Part shown: piece after piece, positions 56,444-64,000 of the stretch
Layout of the letters: each line of letters opens with the position of its first letter
How positions within the stretch are numbered: position 1 is the first letter of the stretch
From: JANJUB01 sp031386985
Lineage (GTDB): Bacteria; Armatimonadota; Fimbriimonadia; Fimbriimonadales; Fimbriimonadaceae
Length of the DNA stretch: 64,000 nucleotides
NCBI GenBank assembly: GCA_031386985.1
Contig: JANNCV010000016.1
Span: forward strand, 310,001-374,000
Direction of reading: 5' to 3'
The notes under the pieces: generated by a model
Database searches by the model: none
What the model was told of the DNA's origin: nothing
What the model saw: only the letters and a program-made list of their open reading frames with translations
Program-made: the position numbers and the translations under genes

Positions 56444-57355
56444 ATGAAACGAACACGACCGAAGCTAGGCGAGTTCCTCATCACAAAAGTGATGACGCTG
56501 GGCGGCCTAACGGCGGTCGTGTTCGTTTTGCTCATTTTTGGTTTCCTCATCAAGGATGCTTTGCCCCTTTTGGCGAAGTATCCCGCCAAAGATTTCTTCT
56601 TCGGGAAGGAGTGGCAACCCACCCTTCCCGAACCTAATGGGCCCTGGTTTGGACTTCTTCCTAACCTTTGGGGATCGCTGTTGGTTACGGCAGGCGCGGC
56701 CGTAATCGCGATTCCGCTTGGAGTTGCTTGCGCAATATTCATCAGCAATATCGCTCCCAAGAAACTTGCAGAATGGCTGAAAGGCATTATCGAAATGCTC
56801 GGCATTGTGCCTTCGGTTGCGATTGGATTCGTCGGGGCGGTTGCGGTGACGCCATTGGTCAAGTCGCTTTTCCATTTGGATACAGGCAAGAGTGCGATTG
56901 CGGGCTCGATCATGCTGGGTTTCCTCGCGATTCCGACAATCGCCTCTATCGCCGAAGATGCCCTAACCGCGACGCCAAAGGACTTTGGCTACGCTTCTCT
57001 CGCCTTGGGCGCAACGAAATGGCAAACGATTTGGCGCGTGCTTATTCCCTCGGCAAAGCCCGGGATCATTGCGGCGATTATGCTCGGTTTGGGGCGGGCG
57101 ATTGGGGAAACAATGGTTGTCATCATGCTCACCGGCAACGCGGGGTTGTTGCCGGATAAAGGGATCTGGTACGCCTTTACCCATAGCGTACGAACCATAA
57201 CGGGCACGATCGGCGCGGAGGCTCTGGAGGTTGCCAACGGCGAAATGCACTACCACGCCCTCTTCATGATGGGCTTAGTTTTGCTTGTTATCACGTTCAT
57301 TTTTAACTCGGTAGCCAGTTTTGCGCTTGGGCGCACCGCGAGGAAGGCGCGATGA
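56444..57355 (+). CDS. pstC: Phosphate ABC transporter permease PstC
   Basis: The PstC permease forms half of the membrane channel for phosphate. The 303-residue product has about six hydrophobic segments, beginning with ITKVMTLGGLTAVVFVLLIFGFLI. The ABC-permease EAA-type loop is DFGYASLALGATKWQTIWRVLIPSAKPGIIAAIMLGLGRAIGETMVV, which contacts the ATPase. The inner loop before it (IVPSVAIGFVGAVAVTPLV) is also typical. It precedes pstA with a four-base overlap (ATGA), so the two halves are made together. Confidence 0.94.
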   Translation: MKRTRPKLGEFLITKVMTLGGLTAVVFVLLIFGFLIKDALPLLAKYPAKDFFFGKEWQPTLPEPNGPWFGLLPNLWGSLLVTAGAAVIAIPLGVACAIFISNIAPKKLAEWLKGIIEMLGIVPSVAIGFVGAVAVTPLVKSLFHLDTGKSAIAGSIMLGFLAIPTIASIAEDALTATPKDFGYASLALGATKWQTIWRVLIPSAKPGIIAAIMLGLGRAIGETMVVIMLTGNAGLLPDKGIWYAFTHSVRTITGTIGAEALEVANGEMHYHALFMMGLVLLVITFIFNSVASFALGRTARKAR

Positions 57356-58287
57356 GTGCGATTTCAAGTTTGAGCATGCACCAAAAGAGCCCCCAGCGGG
57401 TTCGCCGTCGCCTAGCTGAGCGGGCCGCTTTCTCTGTCATTACGCTCGCTTGCGCGGCAGTAATCGCTCCGATCTTGTTACTCTTTTGGTATCTGATCAG
57501 CAACGGCGCTAAGCGGATGAACTGGGGGTTCCTCAGCGAGTTTCCCAATGCAGTTGATATGACGGGCGGGATATTCCCCGCCATCGTTGGCACGGTATTA
57601 CTCATGATCGCGACGGTCCTCATCGCGTTGCCCCTTGGAGTGATTAGCGCGATCTATCTGGTGGAGTACGGCGGTAAATCCCGGTGGGTTTCGGTCATCC
57701 GTCAGGCGATTGTTAACCTCGCCGGCGTGCCCTCAATCGTTCACGGGTTGTTTGGTTTGGGCTTTTTTGTGTTCTTCGTGGGAGGAGCCATTGATCGCAT
57801 AACGGGCGCAACCCGCCCAGTTTGGGGTCAGCCGTGTCTCTTGTGGGGAGCCGCAACTTTGGCGGTTGTTGTGTTGCCCGTTATCATCACGGCAACTGAA
57901 GAAGCCTTGCTCGCCGTACCTCAATCGTTTCGCGATGGTTCGACGGCTTTGGGCTCAAGTAAATGGAATACGATTCGTCGAGTAGTGCTTCCGGCCGCCT
58001 TGCCGGGCATTCTCACGGGTGCAATCTTGGCGATTGGACGCGCTGCCGGCGAAACTGCGCCGGTCATGCTAACGTGTGCGGCATCGTTTGCACCAACCAT
58101 TTCTTATGGTCTTAACAATCAGCAAATGTTGTTACCGTATCATCTTTACTTCGTAGTGACACAAGCTCCAAACGCTCCTCTCGATCTCAAAGCCGGCATT
58201 GCCCTGGTTTTGATTGGTCTTGTGGGAATGTTGAGCTTAGTCGGAATTGTTATCAGGACGAGGGTGCGCCGTGCCCGCAAGTGGTAA
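57352..58287 (+). CDS. pstA: Phosphate ABC transporter permease PstA
   Basis: The 311-residue product is the second permease half. It begins with a charged tail (HQKSPQRVRRRLAERAAFSVITL) and has six helices. The conserved loop is QSFRDGSTALGSSKWNTIRRVVLPAALPGILTGAILAIGRAAGETAPV. A PTA-type segment LVNLAGVPSIVHGLFGLGFFVFFVGG occurs upstream, as in PstA. It overlaps pstC by four bases. The last 40 bases overlap possible upstream starts of pstB. Confidence 0.94.
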   Translation: MSAISSLSMHQKSPQRVRRRLAERAAFSVITLACAAVIAPILLLFWYLISNGAKRMNWGFLSEFPNAVDMTGGIFPAIVGTVLLMIATVLIALPLGVISAIYLVEYGGKSRWVSVIRQAIVNLAGVPSIVHGLFGLGFFVFFVGGAIDRITGATRPVWGQPCLLWGAATLAVVVLPVIITATEEALLAVPQSFRDGSTALGSSKWNTIRRVVLPAALPGILTGAILAIGRAAGETAPVMLTCAASFAPTISYGLNNQQMLLPYHLYFVVTQAPNAPLDLKAGIALVLIGLVGMLSLVGIVIRTRVRRARKW

Positions 58288-58321
58288 AATTGGTGTGCCG
58301 ATCAGGAGGGAACTAAAAACT

Positions 58322-59167
58322 TTGGAAGCTATTCCGCAAGATGCTCCCCCCATGCCCGAGTCATTTAAGCTCATGACCGAGATTCCCGTGCGCGATCTTC
58401 CCGAAGAAGCTCCCGAACTGCGAATGTCCGTCAAAGACCTTGGCTTCTGGTACGGCACCTTCCAAGCCTTAACGAATGTCTCGGTTGACGTTCCAAGTAG
58501 GCAGGTAACCGCTCTGATTGGGCCTTCCGGTTGTGGAAAGTCCACCTTCTTGCGGGTGCTCAATCGCATGAATGATTTCATTCCAGGCATCAAGATTACG
58601 GGCAAAGTCTTTCTCGATGGAGAAGATGTTTATGCTCCTGATGTTGATGTTGTAGAACTCAGAAAACGGGTGGGAATGGTTTTCCAAAAACCAAATCCAT
58701 TTCCCAAGACGATCTTCGAAAACGTAGTCTACGGCCCTCGCATTCATGGCGAGCGCAATAAAGCCCGGCTTCAAGAAATCGCCGAAAAGAGTTTGCGCCA
58801 TTCGGCGCTATGGGATGAAGTCAAGGATAAGCTCAACCATTCCGCGCTTGAACTTTCCGGTGGACAGCAGCAACGATTGTGCATTGCTCGATCGCTCGCG
58901 GTTGAACCCGAGGTTCTCCTCATGGATGAGCCAACCTCCGCCCTTGATCCGAAGGCTACGTTTAGGATTGAGGAGCTCATGGGCACTCTCAAAGAACAAT
59001 ATACGGTCGTTATCGTAACACATAACATGCAACAAGCGGCTCGCGTTTCGGATCAAACCGCCTTTTTCCTTTCGGGGGAATTGATCGAGTTTGGGCCGAC
59101 CGCTAGCATCTTTACAAACCCCGTAGATTCAAGGACAGACGATTACATCAGTGGAAGGTTCGGATAA
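58322..59167 (+). CDS. pstB: Phosphate ABC transporter ATP-binding protein PstB
   Basis: PstB powers phosphate import. The ABC domain has LIGPSGCGKSTFLRVLNRMND (Walker A), VGMVFQKPNPFPKTIFENVVYG (Q-loop), LSGGQQQRLCIARSLAVEPEVLLMDEPTSALDP (signature, Walker B) and VIVTHNMQQAARVSD (H-loop). The NPFPKTI and RMNDFIPG segments are specific to PstB. The start is uncertain. A TTG at 58322 has AGGAGG 12 bases before it and gives 281 residues; a start inside pstA or at a downstream ATG is possible. The N-terminal 40 residues (LEAIPQDAPPMPESFK...) have no match in PstB. phoB follows with a short overlap. Confidence 0.95.
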   Translation: MEAIPQDAPPMPESFKLMTEIPVRDLPEEAPELRMSVKDLGFWYGTFQALTNVSVDVPSRQVTALIGPSGCGKSTFLRVLNRMNDFIPGIKITGKVFLDGEDVYAPDVDVVELRKRVGMVFQKPNPFPKTIFENVVYGPRIHGERNKARLQEIAEKSLRHSALWDEVKDKLNHSALELSGGQQQRLCIARSLAVEPEVLLMDEPTSALDPKATFRIEELMGTLKEQYTVVIVTHNMQQAARVSDQTAFFLSGELIEFGPTASIFTNPVDSRTDDYISGRFG

Positions 59168-59168
59168 T

Positions 59169-59882
59169 ATGACATTTGCAACACCCCTCAATACCAATGC
59201 TACTCGCAAGGTTCTCGTCGTGGACGATGAATCCGCCATTCTCGAAGCCGTCGCCTATAACCTCAGAAAGGAAGGCTTCAAGGTGAAAGTCGCTATGAAC
59301 GCTGAGGCCGCAATGCGAGCCTTTCGGGAAGAAGAGCCAGATCTGCTTATCCTCGACGTTATGCTGCCCTCAGCGAGCGGATTTCAAATCTGTAAGACGA
59401 TTCGAGCAACGCACGATACACCCATCATCATGTTAACGGCTTGTGCCGAAGAGCGGAACAAGGTCCAAGGTTTGGAGTTTGGCGCCGACGACTACATGAC
59501 GAAACCCTTCAGCGTGGCCGAGCTTATCGCGCGAGTGAAGGCCCTGCTGCGCCGGACCGATGTGAAGCCGGGCGCAGAGAGGATCAGCGTGGCGAACATC
59601 GAGATTGATACCGCCAAGCACGAAGCCACCGTCGGCGGCAACGCCTTAACGCTTGCGCCAAAAGAGTTCGCACTGCTGGAGTTCTTGGCGAGAAATCCCG
59701 ATATTGCGTTTAGCCGAGCAACCCTGTTAGATCGAGTGTGGGGTCGAGATGCCTTCGTAGAAGAGCGCACCATTGATGTTCATGTTCGATGGCTTCGATC
59801 GAAGATCGAGGTGGACGCTGCTTCGCCCAGCCGAATTGTTACGGTCAGGGGCATTGGCTATAAGCTAGTCTCCGCCGCCTAA
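59169..59882 (+). CDS. phoB: PhoB-type response regulator
   Basis: PhoB activates phosphate-starvation genes when phosphorylated by PhoR. The ATG at 59169 gives 237 residues. The receiver domain begins KVLVVDDESAILEAV, with the phosphorylated Asp in LLILDVMLP, Thr in IIMLTACAEE and Lys in MTKPFSVAEL. The C-terminal winged-helix is ALTLAPKEFALLEFLARNPDIAFSRATLLDRVWGRDAFVEERTIDVHVRWLRSKI. It is the DNA-binding OmpR/PhoB type and lies between pstB and phoR. A GTG at 59151 is an alternative start. Confidence 0.93.
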   Translation: MTFATPLNTNATRKVLVVDDESAILEAVAYNLRKEGFKVKVAMNAEAAMRAFREEEPDLLILDVMLPSASGFQICKTIRATHDTPIIMLTACAEERNKVQGLEFGADDYMTKPFSVAELIARVKALLRRTDVKPGAERISVANIEIDTAKHEATVGGNALTLAPKEFALLEFLARNPDIAFSRATLLDRVWGRDAFVEERTIDVHVRWLRSKIEVDAASPSRIVTVRGIGYKLVSAA

Positions 59883-59891
59883 GGATAACAT

Positions 59892-61076
59892 TTGAACCCA
59901 ATCGCCATCGCCGCTATCGCTCTGACAGTCGTTGGAGCGATTGCGTATGTTTTCTGGAATATCGGCCGAACAAAGACGCAGCTCAGAGTGGCGGAGGCCG
60001 ATGCCCTCATCAAAGTTCAGGCAATCCAAGCTTCTGCGAACAACTACCATCAAAAACTCCGTGCGCTATCTGATTCATCGGGGGCAGCAGTAATCATGAC
60101 AAACGAGGCCGGGGTGATCGTGAACGCCAATCGCTTTGCCGAGGCGATGTTCGCGGCCGAACCCGACTGGCTAATCGGCAAACCCCTTGTTCAAGCCACC
60201 CTCATCGCCGACCTGCAAGACTTCGCGGTCGAGTCGGCCACCCAAGGGGCTACGCAAACACGTGATTTCGAGCCGCCTGGCGCGCTAAGCCGCGTGATAC
60301 GGGTTTCGATTTACCCCTTCCCAATCGGCTTATCGGGTAGTCCCGAGTTAATGGTGATCCTGGTTGATGTAACCGAACTGGCTCGATTAGAGACGGTTCG
60401 GCGCGATTTCGTTGCCAACGTTTCCCACGAACTGCGAACACCTCTGGCTTCCATCCGGGCCGTAACCGAAACTCTTCAGAGCGGTGCCCTTCACGATGAG
60501 GATGTTGCCATGCCGTTCTTGGAGACCATTTTGCGAGAAACAGATCGGCTTGCCCGCATCGTGGGTGACCTATTGATTCTCGCAAACGCCGAATCGAAAA
60601 CGCCAGAGACTCAGCCGGTCGACTTGTCCGCGCTCGCCGCCGATATCATTGAGCGAAATCGCCTCGCGGCCATAGATGCCGGCCTCGATTTAGATTCAGA
60701 ACTAACACCAAGAGCCCTCGTAAATGCCGCTCCTGACCAAGTTGAGCAAGTGATTATCAACCTGATAGCCAACGCAATCAAATACACACCCAGCGATGGG
60801 CGGGTGTACGTGCGGGTTTCTCAGGACGATGAGAACGTCACGCTTTCGGTCAGTGATACTGGCATCGGCATCATGCAGGAGGACATTCAACGTATCTTCG
60901 AGAGGTTTTACCGCGTGGATAAAGCCCGCTCCCGCGCTTCAGGTGGAACCGGATTGGGCCTTTCAATCGTCAAGAATATAGTAGAAGGCCATGGTGGTCA
61001 CGTAAAAGTTGAAAGTCAATACAATCGAGGCTCAACATTTACGGTGACATTGCCGAGATTGCTTCAACCGGATTAA
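59892..61076 (+). CDS. phoR: PhoR-type histidine kinase
   Basis: PhoR phosphorylates PhoB when phosphate is scarce. The 394-residue product starts with a TTG, with AAGGA six bases before it. It has one N-terminal membrane helix (IAIAAIALTVVGAIAYVFW) and no large periplasmic domain. A PAS-type segment follows (SGAAVIMTNEAGVIVNANRFAEAMF). The dimerisation domain carries the phosphorylated His in FVANVSHELRTPLASIRAVTETL (about residue 178). The ATP-binding domain includes QVEQVIINLIANAIKYTP, VSDTGIGIMQEDIQRIFERFYRVDKARS and GGTGLGLSIVKNIVEGHGG. Phosphate sensing probably goes through the PstSCAB-PhoU complex. phoU follows directly. Confidence 0.94.
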   Translation: MNPIAIAAIALTVVGAIAYVFWNIGRTKTQLRVAEADALIKVQAIQASANNYHQKLRALSDSSGAAVIMTNEAGVIVNANRFAEAMFAAEPDWLIGKPLVQATLIADLQDFAVESATQGATQTRDFEPPGALSRVIRVSIYPFPIGLSGSPELMVILVDVTELARLETVRRDFVANVSHELRTPLASIRAVTETLQSGALHDEDVAMPFLETILRETDRLARIVGDLLILANAESKTPETQPVDLSALAADIIERNRLAAIDAGLDLDSELTPRALVNAAPDQVEQVIINLIANAIKYTPSDGRVYVRVSQDDENVTLSVSDTGIGIMQEDIQRIFERFYRVDKARSRASGGTGLGLSIVKNIVEGHGGHVKVESQYNRGSTFTVTLPRLLQPD

Positions 61077-61763
61077 ATGTCAATGTCTGCCACCCGAACT
61101 CAATTTGAAGAAGACCTAGAGGGCCTTCGTAACAACCTGCTCAAAATGGGCGGGTTTGCGGATCGCTCGGTTGCTGATGCCATGCGCGCGCTTGCCGAGC
61201 GTAGTGTTGAGCTTGCCGAAGTTGTGATTGATTTCGATGATCAGATTGACGATCTAGACATCGCCATTGAAGCTGCCTGCATGCGCTTGATCGCATTACA
61301 AAACCCGCTTGGCCGCGATTTGAGGTTGATTGGAACCGTACTCAAAGCGATCACTGATTTAGAGCGAATCGGCGACCATGCCGTAGACATCGCAAAGGTC
61401 GCTCGCAAGCTCGCTCGGATGGAGAAACACCACGAGTTGGCTGATTTGAACAAGATGGCGTCGGCTGTTCGCGAGATGCTCCGAACTGCGCTTGAAGCCT
61501 TTGTTCGCCATGACCTCTCCTTGGTCGAGGTTGCGGTGCTAGCCGACGACGAAGTTGATGACCTGTTTCACATCGTGCGCGAGGATATTCACCGAGCCAT
61601 GCAATCCGATCCGTCCCTTGTGGTGGAGGGCTCGTACTTGCTCTTTACGGCTCACTATCTCGAACGTATGGCCGATCACGCCGTCAACATCGCCGAACGG
61701 GTTCACTTCGTTGAGACGGGAGAGCTGGCCCAGCTTGCCAAGAGCCACAAGGCAAACTCGTAA
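61077..61763 (+). CDS. phoU: Phosphate signalling complex protein PhoU
   Basis: PhoU couples Pst transport to PhoR and prevents signalling when phosphate is abundant. The 228-residue product contains two copies of the PhoU three-helix unit. The first is RTQFEEDLEGLRNNLLKMGGFADRSVADAMRAL, with DQIDDLDIAIEAACMRLIALQNPLGRDLRLIGTVLKAITDLERIGDHAVDIA. The second runs through DDEVDDLFHIVREDIHRAM...LLFTAHYLERMADHAVNIAERVHF. E-R-(I/M)-(G/A)-D-H-A appears once per unit and binds metal. The start directly abuts the phoR stop. Confidence 0.94.
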   Translation: MSMSATRTQFEEDLEGLRNNLLKMGGFADRSVADAMRALAERSVELAEVVIDFDDQIDDLDIAIEAACMRLIALQNPLGRDLRLIGTVLKAITDLERIGDHAVDIAKVARKLARMEKHHELADLNKMASAVREMLRTALEAFVRHDLSLVEVAVLADDEVDDLFHIVREDIHRAMQSDPSLVVEGSYLLFTAHYLERMADHAVNIAERVHFVETGELAQLAKSHKANS

Positions 61764-61781
61764 CGAGGTACCCTCAATCAG

Positions 61782-61940
61782 ATGAGCGCGCCGTCTGGCT
61801 CGAAGAAAAGCCCTAAAGCGCTCCGCTTTCCCTGGTTACCCCTGTTGATCTTATTGGGGTCCATTTATCTCTTTTGGGTCTTACCCCTCCAACTTGGAGA
61901 CCGACCCGTTCAAGTTGAGTTCACACAGAAAAATCCATGA
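61782..61940 (+). CDS. 52-residue single-helix membrane protein
   Basis: A short frame encodes MSAPSGSKKSPKALRFPW, then a hydrophobic stretch (LPLLILLGSIYLFWVLPL), then QLGDRPVQVEF and four polar residues. The polar Lys-rich start, single helix of about 19 residues and short outside tail form a typical small type II (N-in) membrane protein. The stop overlaps the ATG of the next gene by four bases (ATGA), which argues that it is a real coupled gene. GAGGT lies about 14 bases upstream. Function unknown; its place between phoU and the YchF-like gene gives no firm hint. Confidence 0.65.
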   Translation: MSAPSGSKKSPKALRFPWLPLLILLGSIYLFWVLPLQLGDRPVQVEFTQKNP

Positions 61941-62992
61941 AAGTCGGTCTGATCGGTTATAGTTCAAGCGGGAAAAGTACACTCTATCGGGCCGCCGCCC
62001 AGGGGCTCGCCAAAGGTGATGTAACCGCTGTTGCCGTCCCCGATCCTCGGTTTGATGCGATTGTAAAGCAGGTGCAACCCAAGAAGATTACGCCCGTTAC
62101 GGTTCTTCTTCACGATGACATTGAAAGCGCTCAGGGATCGGGCAAGATGTTTTCCCAAAAAGCGCTTGACTCCGCCCGCAAGATGGACTTGTTGCTCCAT
62201 GTCGTGAGGGCATTCGATTCGCCAACATCGCACTATTATGCTTCCGTAGACCCTTTGCGAGACGAGGAAGCAGTTTCGATTGAACTCGTCTTAGCCGATC
62301 TTCAGATTGTTGAAAACCGCTTGGAACGCCTGCAGAAATCGTTAACGGCAAAGAACCCTGGATCGCCCGATTACATCGAAAAAATGGTCCTCGAACGCTT
62401 AAAAGGGCCCCTCGAAAATGGAACGCCGATCCGCGCGATTGAGCTTGACGAAGACGGCGAAACCATCTGCCGAAACTACCAGTTTCTTAGTGCGAAGCCC
62501 ATGATTGTGGCCTTTAATGTTGATGAGGGCGATGCCGCCGAAATGCCCGCCCATCTTGCCAGCCGTGCCAAAGAGCTTGCCGGAAACGCAACGCCATCCT
62601 TTTCGGTCAGTGCTCCAATCGAAGAAGAAATTGCCCAGCTTGATGCCAACGATCAAGCCGAGTTCCTATCGAGCCTGGGATTGGTCGAGCCCGCAAGTGC
62701 GAAGGTGATACGCGCAGTTTATGATGCCCTCGGCCTCATCACTTTCTTCACAGCTGGCGAAAATGAAACCCGTGCGTGGCCCATCCGAAAGGGTCTAAAC
62801 GCCGTAAAAGCCGCCGGAACGATCCACACCGATATCGCCAAGGGTTTCATTCGGGCCGAGATTGTTCATTACGATGATTACGTTGCGGCAGGCTCGCTTG
62901 ATGCCGCCTATTCTGCCGGAAAAATGAGTTTGGAAGGCAAAGAATACGTCATGCAAGACGGCGATCTGATCCACATCCGAAACAAGAGCTAG
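61937..62992 (+). CDS. YchF/Obg-like GTPase with altered switch regions
   Basis: The 351-residue protein has the YchF layout. There is a P-loop at GYSSSGKSTLYRAAA, DPRFDAIV, the conserved HVVRAFDSPTSHYYASVDPLRDEEAVSIEL(V)LADL block, and a coiled coil (RLERLQKSL). The C-terminal DUF933/TGS-type domain reads GLITFFTAGENETRAWPIRKGLNAVKAAGTIHTDIAKGFIRAEIVHYDDY and ends GKEYVMQDGDLIHI. In standard YchF the P-loop is G-x-P-N-V-G-K-S-T-L and the third motif D-I-A-G-L. Here they are S-S-S-G-K-S-T and D-D-I-E-S-A-Q-G, so nucleotide hydrolysis may be weakened. Standard YchF binds ATP and the ribosome; this one may be a paralog. It overlaps the small membrane-protein gene by four bases. Confidence 0.85.
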   Translation: MKVGLIGYSSSGKSTLYRAAAQGLAKGDVTAVAVPDPRFDAIVKQVQPKKITPVTVLLHDDIESAQGSGKMFSQKALDSARKMDLLLHVVRAFDSPTSHYYASVDPLRDEEAVSIELVLADLQIVENRLERLQKSLTAKNPGSPDYIEKMVLERLKGPLENGTPIRAIELDEDGETICRNYQFLSAKPMIVAFNVDEGDAAEMPAHLASRAKELAGNATPSFSVSAPIEEEIAQLDANDQAEFLSSLGLVEPASAKVIRAVYDALGLITFFTAGENETRAWPIRKGLNAVKAAGTIHTDIAKGFIRAEIVHYDDYVAAGSLDAAYSAGKMSLEGKEYVMQDGDLIHIRNKS

Positions 62993-62996
62993 GGCC

Positions 62997-63791
62997 ATGC
63001 GAAAGTTTCGCGCACTGTTTGCCATCTACTTCCAAGAGACCTTTGCCTACCGCGCTTCCATGATCATCTGGATCATGACCGACATCGTCACTTCGATCAC
63101 AATGCCGCTCGTCTTCCTCAAGGCGAGCGCACTAAAGGGCGGGCCGATTGAGGGGTTCAGTGGCTCCGATTTTGTTATCTATTACCTGTCAAACTTACTG
63201 ATAACGATGTTCGTCACGAGCCACATCATGTGGGATCTCGCGATGGAGATTAAGGAAGGGCAGTTCACGCAATATCTCATGCGACCGCATTCAATTTTCC
63301 AAACGATGTTTGTTCGAAACCTAGTCTGGCGAATCCTGCGAACCCTCTTGTGTCTCCCGATCTTCTTGTTCTTCCTTTATATGTTTCGTGGGTATCTGAC
63401 TGGCGCAAGTCTTACGCTCGGGATCACTTTTTGGGTTGCACTCATCATGGGGCATCTTGTGAGTTTCTGCCTCGCCTGGGCTCTAGCGATGCTGGCCCTC
63501 ATCGTGCAAGAGGCCCATTCCATCTTCGAGCTTTACTACGTGCCCATGCTCTTCTTTTCCGGCCAACTTTTTCCTATCGCAATGCTGCCCGAGTGGGCGC
63601 GTAGCATCTCGTACGCTTTTCCGTTCTATTACACCAGCGGGTTCCCGACTGAAATCCTGGTCGGGCGAGTTTCCCCGTCCCAAGCGTGGCCGCTCATCGG
63701 TGGACAACTAGCGTGGATCGTGTTCGCACTTGTTCTTGGGCAGTTTTTGTGGGTTCGAGGACGTCGGCATTATACGGCGGTCGGAATGTGA
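62997..63791 (+). CDS. ABC-2 type transporter permease
   Basis: The 264-residue product has six hydrophobic helices and the layout of the ABC-2 family permeases of the DUF990/daunorubicin type. It has a cytoplasmic start (MRKFRALFAIYFQETFAYRASMIIWIMTD), the EIKEGQFTQYLMRPHSIFQTMFVRN loop (the R-P-x-x-x segment is typical) and a final YVPMLFFSGQLFPIAMLPEWARSISYAFPFYYTSGFP, where F-P-x-x-x-L-P is characteristic. No ATPase gene is adjacent in the window; family members usually pair with an ATPase and a second permease. Its stop overlaps the dtd start. The exported substrate is unknown. Confidence 0.8.
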   Translation: MRKFRALFAIYFQETFAYRASMIIWIMTDIVTSITMPLVFLKASALKGGPIEGFSGSDFVIYYLSNLLITMFVTSHIMWDLAMEIKEGQFTQYLMRPHSIFQTMFVRNLVWRILRTLLCLPIFLFFLYMFRGYLTGASLTLGITFWVALIMGHLVSFCLAWALAMLALIVQEAHSIFELYYVPMLFFSGQLFPIAMLPEWARSISYAFPFYYTSGFPTEILVGRVSPSQAWPLIGGQLAWIVFALVLGQFLWVRGRRHYTAVGM

Positions 63792-64000
63792 AAGCCATTG
63801 TCCAGCGCGTCTCCGAAGCCTCAGTTTCCGTTGATGGGGAGATTGTGGGCCGGTGCCGAACGGGGCTTTTGGTCTTGGCCGCCGCTCATAAAGATGACAC
63901 CGAAGCAAACGCCGACAAAATGGCGGACCGCATCCGTGGATTGAGGATATTCAACGATGCCGATGGCAAAATGAACCTCTCCCTGGCGGACATCCAAGGC
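63788..64000 (+). CDS. dtd: D-aminoacyl-tRNA deacylase, 5' part
   Basis: Dtd removes wrongly attached D-amino acids (and glycine on tRNA-Ala) from tRNA. The frame begins with a GTG at 63788 that overlaps the permease stop (ATGTGA). The first 71 residues read KAIVQRVSEASVSVDGEIVGRCRTGLLVLAAAHKDDTEANADKMADRIRGLRIFNDADGKMNLSLADIQG. They match the family start (A-V-V-Q-R-V, G-L-L-V-L, L-R-I-F-x-D-x-x-G-K-M-N-x-S). The rest, including the G-P-x-x-x-x-x loop that holds the catalytic-site residues, is outside the window. Confidence 0.93.
   Translation, partial: MKAIVQRVSEASVSVDGEIVGRCRTGLLVLAAAHKDDTEANADKMADRIRGLRIFNDADGKMNLSLADIQG

Noticed and set aside
62997..63791. Complete ABC exporter
   Set aside because: No ATPase gene is in the window beside the permease, so only the permease is annotated.

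Overview
The window is a chromosomal segment of a Gram-negative-type bacterium with moderate GC. Inference: it most resembles the Armatimonadota (Fimbriimonadia-like). The grounds are a protein with an H-X9-DG pseudopilin signature, several large secreted BNR/beta-propeller proteins, scattered ribosomal-protein genes and many start codons without a Shine-Dalgarno. No rRNA is present to settle this.

Layout. 1-9.0 kb: a partial acetyl-xylan-esterase-like gene, a NIL-domain protein, a lipoprotein candidate, an elongator tRNA-Met with a broken tyrosine integrase beside it, a lone rpsJ, a 5'-nucleotidase-like phosphoesterase, a class-C beta-lactamase-family hydrolase, a GyrI-like protein and a GNAT enzyme. 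9.0-17.1 kb: an accessory region. It has a compact Mu-like capsid operon (protease/scaffold, decoration-like protein, gpT-type major capsid, two small proteins) and a DUF935/gp29-type portal gene. The portal is separated from the capsid operon by rpsD and two membrane-protein genes. No terminase, tail or lysis genes are recognisable. A HEPN-domain protein with an intact RX4H motif diverges from the capsid operon, and a decayed HigA-like helix-turn-helix lies beyond it. 17.1-24.4 kb: tsaB-murB, a single-domain response regulator, a 2H-phosphoesterase-like protein that has lost both HxT motifs, and a secreted BNR protein. 24.4-31.7 kb: rpsL-rpsG-fusA behind a sigma70-type promoter and a leader with two mutually exclusive hairpins (no tuf follows), then plsC and dgt. 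31.7-40.5 kb: a second large BNR protein and an ATP synthase operon (atpZ-like, atpI, B, E, F, H, A, G) that ends without atpD and atpC. 40.5-47.7 kb: recG, a heme-porin fusion candidate and a 1300-residue VIT-domain protein. 47.7-54.5 kb: the cell-wall cluster murF-mraY-murD-ftsW-murG, with murF carrying two in-frame palindromic repeat insertions. 54.5-64 kb: a TIM-barrel isomerase-like gene, the phosphate regulon pstSCAB-phoB-phoR-phoU, a 52-residue membrane protein, a divergent YchF-like GTPase, an ABC-2 permease and the start of dtd.

The housekeeping blocks fit together. The Pst transporter and the PhoR-PhoB-PhoU module form one continuous operon behind a candidate PhoB box. MurF, MraY, MurD, FtsW and MurG are translationally coupled. 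The F-ATPase genes form one minus-strand run.

The least explained parts are the split head-only phage module, the 86-bp chained-hairpin element at its downstream edge, and a shared 16-bp dyad (TGTAGCC...TACA) in front of two apparently leaderless genes 25 kb apart.
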